Assembly (NCBI GenBank): GCA_003427395.1 | Contig: BFEA01000175.1 | Coordinates: 1,656,584 to 1,699,028 of the forward strand | DNA: 42,445 bases | Direction: 5' to 3' | DNA from: Chara braunii | Lineage: Eukaryota > Streptophyta > Charophyceae > Charales > Characeae | Notes under the pieces: model-generated | What the model saw: the letters and a program-made list of their open reading frames with translations, nothing else | Told to the model about the DNA's origin: nothing | The model's database searches: none | Position numbers and translations under genes: made by a program | Shown here: one piece after another, positions 34,868-42,445 of the stretch | How positions within the stretch are numbered: position 1 is the stretch's first letter | Layout of the letters: every line of letters starts with the position of its first letter

Positions 34868-34984
34868 GCACTACCGTCTTCACCCGAATAGAACGCCCGG
34901 TCATTATAGCCGTATCTGATTCAACTTTCAGTCTAGGTACAGCGATAATGACCGGGCGTTGTACTCGGATGAAGACGGTAGTGC
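34868..34984. repeat. 43-bp inverted repeat (hairpin/MITE-like)
   Basis: 34868-34910 is the reverse complement of 34942-34984 with about four mismatches, around a 31-base loop. The arms run from GCACTACCGTCTTCA to GCCCGGTCATTAT. Confidence 0.93.
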
Positions 34985-36078
34985 GGCAAACGCATGTTAA
35001 ACAAGAGTTGGATATGGTGCCCAGTATACTAGCGCGACATTGTGTGACAAGTGCAGCACTCTGGTTGCACCCGGTTATCTGGAGTTGTGTAGGGTTGTTG
35101 CGCAGCTAGCTTCCTAGCTAGCTGCCCGTGCTAATCGACGTTGATTGGCCTGGGATGAAGATGAGCATTTACTGCACCACTGTTGTCTTCTACTGTCAGT
35201 AGAGGATAAACTCTATGGCACGCATTTTGCTCCGTCTGCATCAAGTATGAGAAGGCGACCCGATTATTTTCCTGACCCTATTTATTTTCCTGGGGGAACG
35301 AAGATGTTCTTTCCCACACGATTAGGTTTGACTGGTGTTGATCTGTATCTGTAGATTGGAATGTAACCTTCGTCCGTGCGCAGCCGCTAGGGACCGGCGT
35401 GCTTTGGAGTCTTGGGCAATGCTAGACGTTTTGCTGAGTTGAGGGTGACATTAGCGAATGCAGTTTGTTTTAAAACTATATCCGCGTGTGTTCTTTTTAA
35501 ATCACAGAGTTAGGGTTGATACTTGAAAGTTGAAGTCCGTTTCTTCTTTGTTTCTTTTCCCCCCCTCCAACGATTTGGTAGATCGTCTGAGGAGAGGTGA
35601 TGTTTCCTGAGTGGACCAGTCCGTCTTTCATATCCATGTCGATCGTTTCGTTCAAACAAGAAGAATTCTTTGAGGGGTTCTCAAAGAATGAGGTGATGGC
35701 GATGACGGTTCGATCTGTCATCAGTCGGGGGGGGAGAGAGAGAGAGAGAGAGAGAGTAGGGATATGTTGTTTAATAAAACACTCAGGATGTTTTGATGTC
35801 GATGCACAGGCATGACAAGGGTCCTGAATGTCCCTAGTTGGTTTGCGTTATTTTCTTCTTGAGTTTTTTTTCCCCCCTGAGCTTCGTGCAGAGCGCCATG
35901 TCTCTCTTGAGGATTTCAATTTGCATGTTTTTTTCTTCGTCCATCTAACGAGTTTTTTGAAGAGAGAGAAAGGAATGTCCTCGTTTTGGTGGACTTTGAC
36001 AAGGCGAATCTCTGTGATCAATCGATGGGTTGACTTCGTCTTAAGGAGTCGATCTCTCTTTAAAATTTTGGAGGTTGG
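34985..36078. other. Gene-less DNA
   Basis: No recognisable product in the short frames here (for example 35145-35354 and 35828-36085). GCAGCTAGC near 35101 and its near-complement form a small palindrome. A GA run lies at about 35730-35757. Confidence 0.55.
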
Positions 36079-36194
36079 GGAATGATTAACGGTTTGGAGT
36101 GTTGCCGTTTAAACGGTGATGTTGGAGGAATGATTAACGGTTTGGAGGAAATGGTTAACGGTTTGGAGTGTTGCCGTATAAACGGTGATGTTCG
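36079..36194. repeat. 48-bp direct repeats around TTAACGGTTTGGA
   Basis: ATGATTAACGGTTTGGAGTG, TTGCCGTTTAAACGGTGATG and a shorter middle unit repeat two and a half times. TTTAAACGG makes part of each unit self-complementary. Confidence 0.85.
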
Positions 36195-36588
36195 GGGATC
36201 GGAAAGAGAGTAGACTCAGAATAGACTCAGTAGAGTATTTTGTCGGGCGCTCTTTGGCCCACTCAGTCCAAGCTTGTGGTTGTATGGTGAAGATACGAAG
36301 ATATTCTGTCTTGAGCATAGATTTAATTTGGAGACTGTACATTTTGAAAGTTTGCTCCGTTTACAATAGCGAAGTCGTTACGGAGGCCATTATAGTGGGA
36401 GGGGGTAGTGGGAGGGTGTAGTGGGAGGGGGTGGGTGCCCATCGGAGTGTGGAGGGATGGTATTTTGAAAGACCCCCATGCCACGACTAACCGCTTGTTT
36501 GTCGAGAACGAACGTCAGCGACGTAATCATGCGTGGAATTTTCGAAGCGCTCGCTTGTGCCACTTACTGTGTCTGCTGTCAATTTTTC

Positions 36589-36776
36589 TTCTTTTTTCTT
36601 TTTTTTCTTTTTTTTCTTTTTTTTTCTTTTTTTTCTTTTTTTTCTTTTTTCTTTTTTCTGTTCTTCCTTTTTTTCTTTTTTTTTTGTGTTTTTTTTTTGT
36701 TGTTGTTTTTTGTTTTTTTTTGTTTTGTTTTTTTTCTTTTTTTTTCCTTTTTTTTCCTTTTCTTATTTCTTTTTTA
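36589..36776. repeat. Poly-T/TTTC low-complexity tract
   Basis: Almost pure T with interspersed C and G. It creates poly-Phe frames on + and poly-Lys frames on -, which are not genes. Just upstream (36395-36435) is a GTAGTGGGAGGGG triplication. Confidence 0.97.
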
Positions 36777-37154
36777 AAGACTCGAAGCAAGGTCAGGCTT
36801 TTGTCTGTTCTGGAGATGGTTGGTTAATGTGAAACTCCTTCGATTCGAAGGTGGCGGCATACAGTTTGCAACGCATCCCACTCAGCATGCCATGATCTGA
36901 ACTTGGTCAACAAAAGAGTAGAAGTGCACGGATGGATGGTAGGGAAGAGAGGAAGAAGATGGAGAGTAAGAGCACAGGGATCGGATGGATGGTAGGGAAG
37001 AGGAAGAAGATTGAACAAGTCATGTCTCCCGAAGGCGATCCTGATGGGTGGTCGGTCGATTGTTGGGCCAGGTGTCAAGATAGAACAGTAGGGACGACCC
37101 TGAGGGGAAAGTCGTTCGTGCCTCTGTCTGCGTGTTGTGTGTTATTATTATTAG
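36777..37154. other. Gene-less DNA with a short duplication
   Basis: CGGATGGATGGTAGGGAAGA recurs at about 36929 and 36980. Nothing else is recognised. Confidence 0.55.
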
Positions 37155-37311
37155 AGACAGTCGCCGCACGGGAAAAACGAGACGAGTGCATCTTCCTGCA
37201 GAACATGGCCAGGTTGATCGGTTTGCTATAGATAGTAAGGAGTGTATTTTGCCCCCTTTCGTGGGCAGATGCACTCGTTTCGTTTTCGTTTCGTGTGCCG
37301 TGCGGCGAGAC
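37155..37311. repeat. Inverted-repeat element, ~157 bp
   Basis: TCGCCGCACGG followed by an AAACGAGACGAGTGCATCT block on the left (37161-37193) is matched in inverse on the right (about 37269-37307) with a few indels. No flanking duplication is clear. Confidence 0.65.
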
Positions 37312-37562
37312 CCGACAGTCGCCCCCAACGGTCAATTCGAGGAGGAGCTGCCTATACACTGATTGCTTGCTTGGCAGATCAGATTCTGCCAAGCAGATTC
37401 CTCTGAGAGTTTTGCAACGTAATTGTACGTTCCAGGATCGGATTGTACGTTCCAGGATGAGATTCTGCCAACCAGATTCTTAGAGGGCATGATGACTGAT
37501 TGCTTGCTTGCTTGCTGATCGGATTCTTAGAGGGCATAATGACTGATTGCTGGCTTGCTTGC

Positions 37563-37634
37563 TGAACCCAACAAGAATGCACCTGATCAGCCATTTGGAC
37601 GATAAGACGACCAGGTGCATTCTTGTTGGGTTCA
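37563..37634. repeat. Perfect 23-bp hairpin
   Basis: 37563-37585 is the exact reverse complement of 37612-37634 (arms containing CCCAACAAGAATGCACC), with a 26-base loop. Confidence 0.97.
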
Positions 37635-37683
37635 ATCGCTGTGTTTTCGATTCCCCTCACATGCATGTTTTCATGCCAACCCT

Positions 37684-37797
37684 GGGCCTCGCTCCGCTAG
37701 GCAACAGTCTACGTGCATGTTGCGGGACTCGTCCGAATGCACCTGGTCGTCTTATCGTCCCAATGCATGTAGAGTGATGTGCAGTGGAGCGAAGCCC
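37684..37797. mobile_element. GGGC foldback element, 114 bp, TSD CCT
   Basis: Left end GGGCCTCGCTCCGCTAGGCA; right end, reverse-complemented, GGGCTTCGCTCCACTGCACA. It is flanked by CCT at 37681-37683 and 37798-37800. Inside it, 37735-37760 is an exact inverse copy of 37597-37622 from the neighbouring hairpin. Confidence 0.75.
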
Positions 37798-37894
37798 CCT
37801 GTGTGCCTCCACCATGGATCTAACAAAATTTCGGCTGCCATTCCACCATCCCTCGCTTCGACCGGCAAACTGCCAGGCAGGCACACGGACTTAC

Positions 37895-37970
37895 AAATTG
37901 TGAGGCAAAAAATAATAATAATAATAAATAATAATAATAATCATAGTAATAATAAATAAAATTGTGAGGC
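37895..37970. repeat. AAT-rich insert flanked by 12-bp direct repeats
   Basis: AAATTGTGAGGC occurs at 37895-37906 and 37959-37970 around a 52-base A/AAT-rich segment. This may be a target duplication around a minimal insertion, or slippage. Confidence 0.8.
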
Positions 37971-38748
37971 CATTTTCCCTGCCTGACAGTTTGTCAGTCC
38001 TGTATGCCCCTGCCTGCCTGCCTGTCTCCCTGTCTGTCTGAATGTCTGTCTGTATGTCCGATTGCTAGCTTGCCATGCCCCGTCTGTCGGGCCTTGCTAC
38101 ACCAGCAGACTTTGCGTTGTAATCGTTTTTTTTTGTTTTTGTTTTCCCGTTGCAACTAGTATGAGCATGCTCTTTGCGTCGATCTTCCACCCGAATGCCT
38201 ATTTGGTTTTAAATTCCTGAAAGTTTATCAGTAGATCTGGGCGCATCTGTCTTCTGCCTGGGTGAAGTTTCCCCAGTTTTTCTTTTTTTTGTAGTTGTTT
38301 TTTTATTTATTTTTTTGTTCTTTTTTTAATTTTAAGTTTCTCCAGTTTCATTCGAGTCATCCGTTGAAACTGGAACGATACCCACATTTTGAATGTATCG
38401 AGACTACGGGAGGTCCACATACATCCAGAATGATGAGCAGTCAGTGAGTCTTTTGTCAACCTGTCCGACTTTCTTCTCATTGTCTGTTCTGTTCACGGTC
38501 TTTTTTTTTTTTCTTTTCTGTTCACGGTCTGGTCCTCGCTGCACCGCTCAGCAAATGTGCAATGAGGAGAATGCATCTGCCGCTAGAACGTGGAAAAGTA
38601 CATTCGCTATAGTTACTTTCCTTTTCAAATGGGTGAGTGTGCGGCGCGGCCTTCTGTCAAGTCTGCAGGTGATGGCTCTGCGTTTTTTTTTGTGTTTTTT
38701 TTTGGAAATGTTGTTCTGTTTTGAAAACCGCAACGGTAACCGAGAGCC
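37971..38748. other. Gene-less DNA with CTGT and poly-T runs
   Basis: CTGCCTGCCTG and CTGTCTGTCTG tracts (about 38008-38060) and several T-rich runs (38127-38145, 38278-38335, 38500-38515). No supported gene. Confidence 0.55.
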
Positions 38749-38815
38749 TGGCTCAGTGGGGACCACAACCATGAACTGTTGAAATACAGACCTGTGCTCG
38801 AATCCAGATGATGGA
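38743..38815 (+). repeat. tRNA-like SINE head (plus strand)
   Basis: The A box TGGCTCAGTGG (38749-38759) fits the Pol III consensus, and the B-box-like GTGCTCGAATCC (38794-38805) has tRNA spacing. The intervening CTGTTGAAATACAG resembles an anticodon arm with GAA. The acceptor stem is not evident, so a SINE is more likely than a tRNA gene. Confidence 0.55.
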
Positions 38816-38852
38816 ACTTGACAAGCAAAACCAACTACTAATGAATTGCTTG

Positions 38853-38986
38853 GGGCTGGTCAGCTCAATGATGATATCTCAAGGCCGTCACCCTATCTCA
38901 AGGCCGCCACCCTAAACGAAAAAAAAAGCAAAAAAACAAAAAAAAACGCAACGGCCTCGAGATATCACAAGCGAGCTGAACGGCCC
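38853..38986. mobile_element. Foldback element with GGGC ends, 134 bp
   Basis: GGGCTGGTCAGCTC, then GATATCTCAAGGCCG on the left. The right, reverse-complemented, reads GGGCCGTTCAGCTC, then GATATCTCGAGGCCG. The centre is an A-run. No matching 3-bp flanks. Confidence 0.68.
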
Positions 38987-39017
38987 GGTAGTTCAGAATT
39001 GCATTCTTTAGTGATCC

Positions 39018-39115
39018 GGGACCAGGTTTCACTTGCACGAATTATGCGATATCGACCGTCGATAGCGAAGATCAACGGCCGCAATCTCCTAATCCGTGCA
39101 AGTGGGACCTTGCCC
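39018..39115. mobile_element. GGGC foldback element, copy 5 (98 bp)
   Basis: Same family as the 16-18 kb copies: right end AAGTGGGACCTTGCCC and central GATCAACGGCC. The left end is mutated (GGGACCAGGTTTCACTTGC). Copy 4 at 17872 is its closest relative (both read TTATGCGATATC). Confidence 0.68.
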
Positions 39116-39117
39116 CT

Positions 39118-39190
39118 GCTCTCAGTGGAGTTCGAACTCAGGTCTGTATTTCAATAGTGCAGGTCTGTACGGAGCTGGGCCAGTTGGTAC
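39118..39190 (-). repeat. tRNA-like SINE head (minus strand), inverse of 38743-38815
   Basis: The minus strand reads TGGCCCAGCTCCG (complement of 39170-39182), then TATTGAAATACAGACCTG, then a B box GAGTTCGAACTC (complement of 39128-39139). The central block ATTGAAATACAGACCTG is shared with the plus-strand copy 350 bp away. Confidence 0.55.
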
Positions 39191-39191
39191 A

Positions 39192-39236
39192 GTTTGTTTG
39201 TTTGTTTGTTTGTTTGTTTGTTTGTTTGTTTGTTTT
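39192..39236. repeat. (TTTG)n microsatellite
   Basis: About ten TTTG units, at the 5' side of the minus-strand SINE head. Confidence 0.97.
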
Positions 39237-39287
39237 TTCCCGATCCCTTACTGGGGACCGCATTTGTGGTCCATCCCATCAGTCCCG

Positions 39288-39422
39288 GGGCCAAGTCCCA
39301 TAGCAGCGTTGAGCTACCTCAACGCCTGAATCAGGAAACTCAACACCATTTCTGCACATCTCTGCAAAAGCGTCCACATTCAGGCGTTTAGATAGCTCAA
39401 CGGTGCTAGTGGGACTTGGCCC
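39288..39422. mobile_element. GGGC foldback element, 135 bp, TSD CCG
   Basis: Left GGGCCAAGTCCCATAGCAGC, then GTTGAGCTACCTCAACGCCTGA. Right, reverse-complemented, GGGCCAAGTCCCACTAGCAC, then CGTTGAGCTATCTAAACGCC. It is flanked by CCG at 39285-39287 and 39423-39425. The first 13 bases match the damaged copy at 17553, but the interior is unrelated. Confidence 0.75.
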
Positions 39423-39446
39423 CCGCACTTGGGTAAACGAAGCTAT

Positions 39447-39571
39447 GGGCCTCGACACACCACTGTCGAAATGTGCGAAAAAGATAGAAAACTTGGCAGG
39501 CGCATCTGGCCATGTTCTAGCGGGAAGTTCATTCTCAATTTGAACATTTCGAGAGTGGTGTGGCGACGCCC
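39447..39571. mobile_element. Foldback element with GGGCCTCGACACACCACT end, 125 bp
   Basis: Left GGGCCTCGACACACCACTGT, then CGAAATGT. Right, reverse-complemented, GGGCGTCGCCACACCACTCT, then CGAAATGTTC. The flanks TAT and TAA agree at two of three bases. Confidence 0.68.
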
Positions 39572-39607
39572 TAATTTCCTATCTCAATGTATCCATGGAC
39601 TACTTGA

Positions 39608-39728
39608 GGGCATACTGGTACTAGCAGTTTCCTAAATGTATCTGACTGCAATTATAGCCCGACGTGGATGAATCTGACCGCAATGCCGTTCAGATCTTAG
39701 TGGAAGAAGTCCCAGTTGTAGTATGCCC
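39608..39728. mobile_element. Foldback element with GGGCATACT end, 121 bp
   Basis: GGGCATACTGGTACTAGCAG on the left and, reverse-complemented, GGGCATACTACAACTGGGAC on the right. An internal GTATCTGACTGCAATTATAG recurs almost exactly at 41289, showing a second, damaged relative there. Confidence 0.6.
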
Positions 39729-39808
39729 TCGAAAAAGCCCTAGAGCCTCGTCACACAGGCTGTCAGCTGTCAGAAGAAAAATCGAAAGTCGCTGGTCGAC
39801 AGCTTACA

Positions 39809-39834
39809 CCCCCCCCCCCCCCCCCCCCCCCCCC
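39809..39834. repeat. Poly-C run (26 C)
   Basis: An uninterrupted C homopolymer, rare in nuclear DNA. Its exact length is unreliable in any assembly. Confidence 0.97.
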
Positions 39835-40015
39835 GGTCCCCCATTTGCCACACAGGCTGTCCAGGTGAAAGGTTTTTGGTCTTATCGCCAAAAAGTGGAG
39901 TCCGCCTGCCTTTCCACACGGCACGGCTGTCACGGACCAGTCCCTGACTGACAACGCAAATTCGAACGCAATTCTCGAAAGGCAGGTGGGTGGGCACTGT
40001 GAAATATCCGCCTCC

Positions 40016-40042
40016 AGCAGGCAGGCAGGCAGGCAGGCAGGC
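40016..40042. repeat. (GGCA)n microsatellite
   Basis: Six to seven tandem GGCA/CAGG units. Confidence 0.95.
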
Positions 40043-40362
40043 GGGAGGGAGGAAACGAACGGGGGAGGGTGGGTGTTGAGAGTACCATTCTCTTTAAAAA
40101 AAAAAGAAAAAAAAGAGTACCATTCTGACACCTGTGGAAATTGTTTTGAGTGTTTTGAGCCGAAGCAATTCTTCGAAAGTCTGTCTGTGTGGCTATGCAA
40201 AATTGTCGAAAAACTGGTTTTCGACAGGCTGTGTGGGGAGAGCGTCCTTCGGTATGGTAGTCCGAGTACGATGCCTCTTGAAAGAAGAGGGAGGGCCTTA
40301 TGGTCGTGGCTTGGTTCTAAATTTCGGCGGAGCTGTTATAAATAATAGTGTGTCTGGGCTAA

Positions 40363-40778
40363 GGGCCTCGTTCGACACCAGTACAAAACCCTTACTTTGT
40401 AAGAGCGCCCTTAGGGCAAAAAAGCGATTAATTTTCCCTTACCTCATTTTCCGTCCCACAACCACTTACAAAAACCCTACACTTAGGCGCACTTACATTT
40501 CCGGTGCCTCCGTTTGCGTTCTAATTGGCGGAAAGACACACCTGATGTTAAAAAAAATATAAAATAGAAATGGTTGCCACCCCCTACTTTCAAGTCACCT
40601 CCACGGGCCTCCTTACATCAAGGTCCGTTTTGGCTGGGGAGTCCTTACTTTTGTAGGGCCAGCCCTTACAGCCGTGAATGTGAAAACAAGTTCGACTTCT
40701 TTTTCGTCGGGATTAGGGAGGGGTGGAACGATGAAAACCTTACATGTAAGGGTTTTGTAGTGGTGTCGAACGAGGCCC
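40363..40778. mobile_element. Tourist/Harbinger-like MITE, 416 bp
   Basis: Left GGGCCTCGTTCGACACCAGT, then ACAAAACCCTTAC; right, reverse-complemented, GGGCCTCGTTCGACACCACT, then ACAAAACCCTTAC. About 44 bases of terminal inverted repeat with very few differences. The flanks are TAA and TTA. Ends of the form GGGCCTTGTTCGG with TWA targets are known from Tourist-like (PIF/Harbinger) MITEs, so kinship is plausible. No transposase inside. Confidence 0.78.
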
Positions 40779-40781
40779 TTA

Positions 40782-40868
40782 GGGTCTCACTCCACTACGC
40801 ATCAAATGCCCAAAGACAACCCGCCTGACCTGGCCCTTCGATATGATAGATATCATACCTGCTTCTTC

Positions 40869-40899
<31 letters not shown>

Positions 40900-41150
40900 T
40901 GCCGGGATAGAGATCATATCGTATGTATCCCTGACCCCGTGTCTTCGCCATGAAAAAGCGATGTCAAAAAAAAAAAGAAAAAAAAAAAGCGGTGTTCTAG
41001 ACCCCTAGACGAAAGGGAAGAGAATGAATGTGCTCGTAGTTCAGTTGGATAGAGCAATAAACTACGGATTTGGGGGTTGAGAGTGGCAGTGCATCTTACC
41101 ATGCTCTAGCAGACTCATTTTTGTAATTGGCGAGTAGTGGAGCGAGGCCC
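40782..41150. mobile_element. Foldback element with GGGTCTCACTCCACTAC end, 369 bp, containing a tRNA-like sequence
   Basis: Left GGGTCTCACTCCACTACGCA; right, reverse-complemented, GGGCCTCGCTCCACTACTCG. It begins three bases after the preceding element ends, sharing the TTA between them. The interior holds T and A runs and the tRNA-Arg-like segment. Confidence 0.62.
41032..41084 (+). pseudogene. tRNA-Arg(ACG)-like remnant, T arm lost
   Basis: GCTCGTAGTTCAGTTGGAT, then AGAGC, form an acceptor-like 5' strand and a good D arm (A box TAGTTCAGTTGG at 41037-41048). AAACTACGGATTT gives a seven-base anticodon loop CTACGGA with ACG at the anticodon position. The variable region is followed by GGTTGAGAGT, a broken B box, and no 3' acceptor strand. 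It is a truncated tRNA, a SINE head, or an organelle tRNA copy. Confidence 0.55.
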
Positions 41151-41354
41151 TCGATTTATGAGTGTCATCCTTGATTACACAGGGGCCATGCAAAGGGCCA
41201 GATCTCACTGGCAAAGAGGATTGGAACGAGTGTCTGAATCTGGACGTGTGTGTGGAGAGGTGCAGAAAACTTCCAGTTTTTTTCTTAAGCGTATCTGACT
41301 GTAATTATGGCCGTCTGCTTGGAGGCATCCGACCCCAATTACGTCCAGAAATAA

Positions 41355-42005
41355 GGGCGTTGTCGCACTACTCGCCATCCGCCAACAGTTTGATTGCATG
41401 TGGACATCATTTTGGGTCTTGTTAGACACTCCTAAAAGTGCCTGTTTTTAGGATTGCGTATTGGTTGCACGCAATCCTAAATCCAATTTTGAGATCGAAA
41501 ATGTGAAAACAGCGTTAGGACGAGTCCTAAAGGATTTAGTATTCCCCAGGCAAAATCGTCCTAAATTTTCCAGTAGCTCCCGACCTACTGAAAAATTTGA
41601 AAAATTTAAGATTCCGGCGTTTCACGGACTCGTTGTGTCCTGCGCATGGCACCATCGACACGGAGTTGCTGGTGCAGAAGTGGTCCATCGGGTCAGTGGT
41701 TGGACATCGGAGGTTTTCTGTGGGTCGACGCGGGCAACGGCCTCGAACGGTAGCCGTTGGCGAGGATTGGACGGACATTGGCAGGAATGGATGAACATTG
41801 GCGACGCAGCTGCGTATATGCATATGAAAACCGGCCGCGGGAGATCTTTTAGGACGAATCCTAAAAGATGATTTTTAGGATTGCGTGTAACGACGCCACA
41901 CGAAATCCTAAAAATCCTTTAGGATTCTTTTAGGAGTGTCCAACGAGACCCTTTGTCCACATGCATTCGAAATCTTGGAGGATGGCGAGTAGTGCAACTA
42001 GGGCC
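41355..42005. mobile_element. Foldback element with ~85-bp terminal inverted repeats, TSD TAA
   Basis: Left 41355-41438 and right 41926-42005 match in inverse through CGCACTACTCGCCATC, GCATGTGGACA, GGGTCT-GTT-GACACTCC and TAAAAG. TAA flanks both sides (41352-41354 and 42006-42008). Further inverted TTTAGGATTGCGTG blocks lie inside, and a ~136-codon frame in the middle shows no domain. Confidence 0.75.
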
Positions 42006-42008
42006 TAA

Positions 42009-42445
42009 GGGCCTCGTTCGACACCACTTGAAAATACTTGAGATTCAAGGGCACCCTGACTCACGGAAGGTGATTAATTTCCCCTAACTTGTTTTTTCGT
42101 TCCACAACCCCTTGATGAAACCCTTGAGATGGCCCCGTCCTTGAAACTGAAGTGCTGACGTCATTGCACCACGAACGGTGGTGATTGGAGGGAAAAAAAA
42201 GAAAAAAAAAAGGTCCGTATATTACCCCTTTTGAAGGGTGAACCCCTTGCACCCCAAGTGACCTCCTGAGGCACCCTTGGGATTTTTGTCACTTTGCACA
42301 AGTGGCGGCACTTCCGTTTCAAGGGCGGACACTTGGCCGCGGGGATGTGGAAACAATCTCCGATTTCAAGGGTACGTCATGGGGCCGGGGTCGAACGACG
42401 GTTCCTTGAAAAACAGCAATTTAAAAAAAAAAAAAAAAAAAAAAA
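42009..42445. mobile_element. Second Tourist-like element, same family as 40363-40778, window-edge copy
   Basis: It starts GGGCCTCGTTCGACACCACT after TAA, and shares with the 40363 copy the order GATTAATTT-CCCTTAC/CCCTAAC, CCACAACC, and TGGAAACAA/TGAAAACAA near the right. The right end (GGGTCGAACGACGGTTCC at about 42389-42406) is degenerate. The window ends in a poly-A run (from 42423). Confidence 0.6.

Larger units (their letters stand above)
39745..40238. mobile_element. Candidate inverted-repeat element with CACACAGGCTGTC ends
   Basis: CACACAGGCTGTC (39752-39764) is matched in inverse at 40223-40235 with one mismatch. A further CACACAGGCTGTCC lies inside at about 39850. It also holds poly-C and GGCA arrays and a hairpin, GTCGAAAAACTGGTTTTCGAC minus its middle base, at 40205-40225. 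Confidence 0.4.

Noticed and set aside
36408-36832. Poly-Phe and poly-Lys frames
   Set aside because: Produced by the poly-T tract at 36589-36776.
1-42445. CRISPR array, bacterial operon, or a new defence system
   Set aside because: Spliced gene, plant-type kinesin, SINE-like and foldback elements show a eukaryotic nuclear locus; the tandem repeats lack spacer-repeat structure and there are no associated genes.

Overview
This is eukaryotic nuclear DNA with one convincing protein-coding gene in 42 kb. The rest is transposable-element remains, foldback elements, satellites and AT-rich filler. A plant-type kinesin-10 of the PAKRP2/KIN-10A class, together with a Penelope-like retroelement whose GIY-YIG nuclease lies upstream of the reverse transcriptase (an architecture described from green algae and other lineages), points to a streptophyte green alga with a large, repeat-rich genome. 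A charophyte such as Chara is a plausible guess. That is an inference from gene content, not a sequence match. An assembly gap (115 N) lies at 12620-12734.

Layout. 1-5180: AC microsatellite, AT-rich intergenic DNA, a ~1.04 kb element with terminal inverted repeats (2155-3195) and a 246-bp tandem duplication (4214-4705). 5181-10915: a decayed Penelope-like element with ~430-bp repeats at both ends, a gag-like first ORF (zinc knuckle, charged coiled-coil region, SAP-like tail), a GIY-YIG remnant, and a long RT reading frame with a Tyr in place of the motif A Asp. 11376-12832: a candidate inverted-repeat element with alternating GTACGC ends, a near-perfect hairpin and the N gap. 12833-19884: gene-less, with short foldback elements, a tRNA-like SINE head, and satellites. 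19885-23098: pyrimidine-rich DNA with a 22-bp array, a 20-bp minisatellite and a 70-bp duplication, ending in a strong splice acceptor 27 bp before the kinesin ATG; it is probably promoter plus 5'UTR intron.

23126-33643: the kinesin gene, a 9.1-kb first coding exon joined in phase 0 to a 459-bp last exon, predicting about 3,191 residues. An N-terminal motor and short coiled coil are followed by ~2,300 residues of acidic, internally repeated, probably disordered sequence, then a ubiquitin-like C-terminal fold that the intron splits. The motor family acts in phragmoplast transport during cytokinesis in land plants.

33644-42445: tandem duplications, homopolymer tracts, tRNA-like SINE heads, a tRNA-Arg(ACG)-like remnant, and a dense cluster of small palindromic elements. 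Most of these start with GGGC. For five elements in the window (two in 16-17.2 kb, three here) I can read identical 3-bp flanking duplications (CAG, ATT, CCT, CCG, TAA). This GGGC foldback family is the least explained system in the window.
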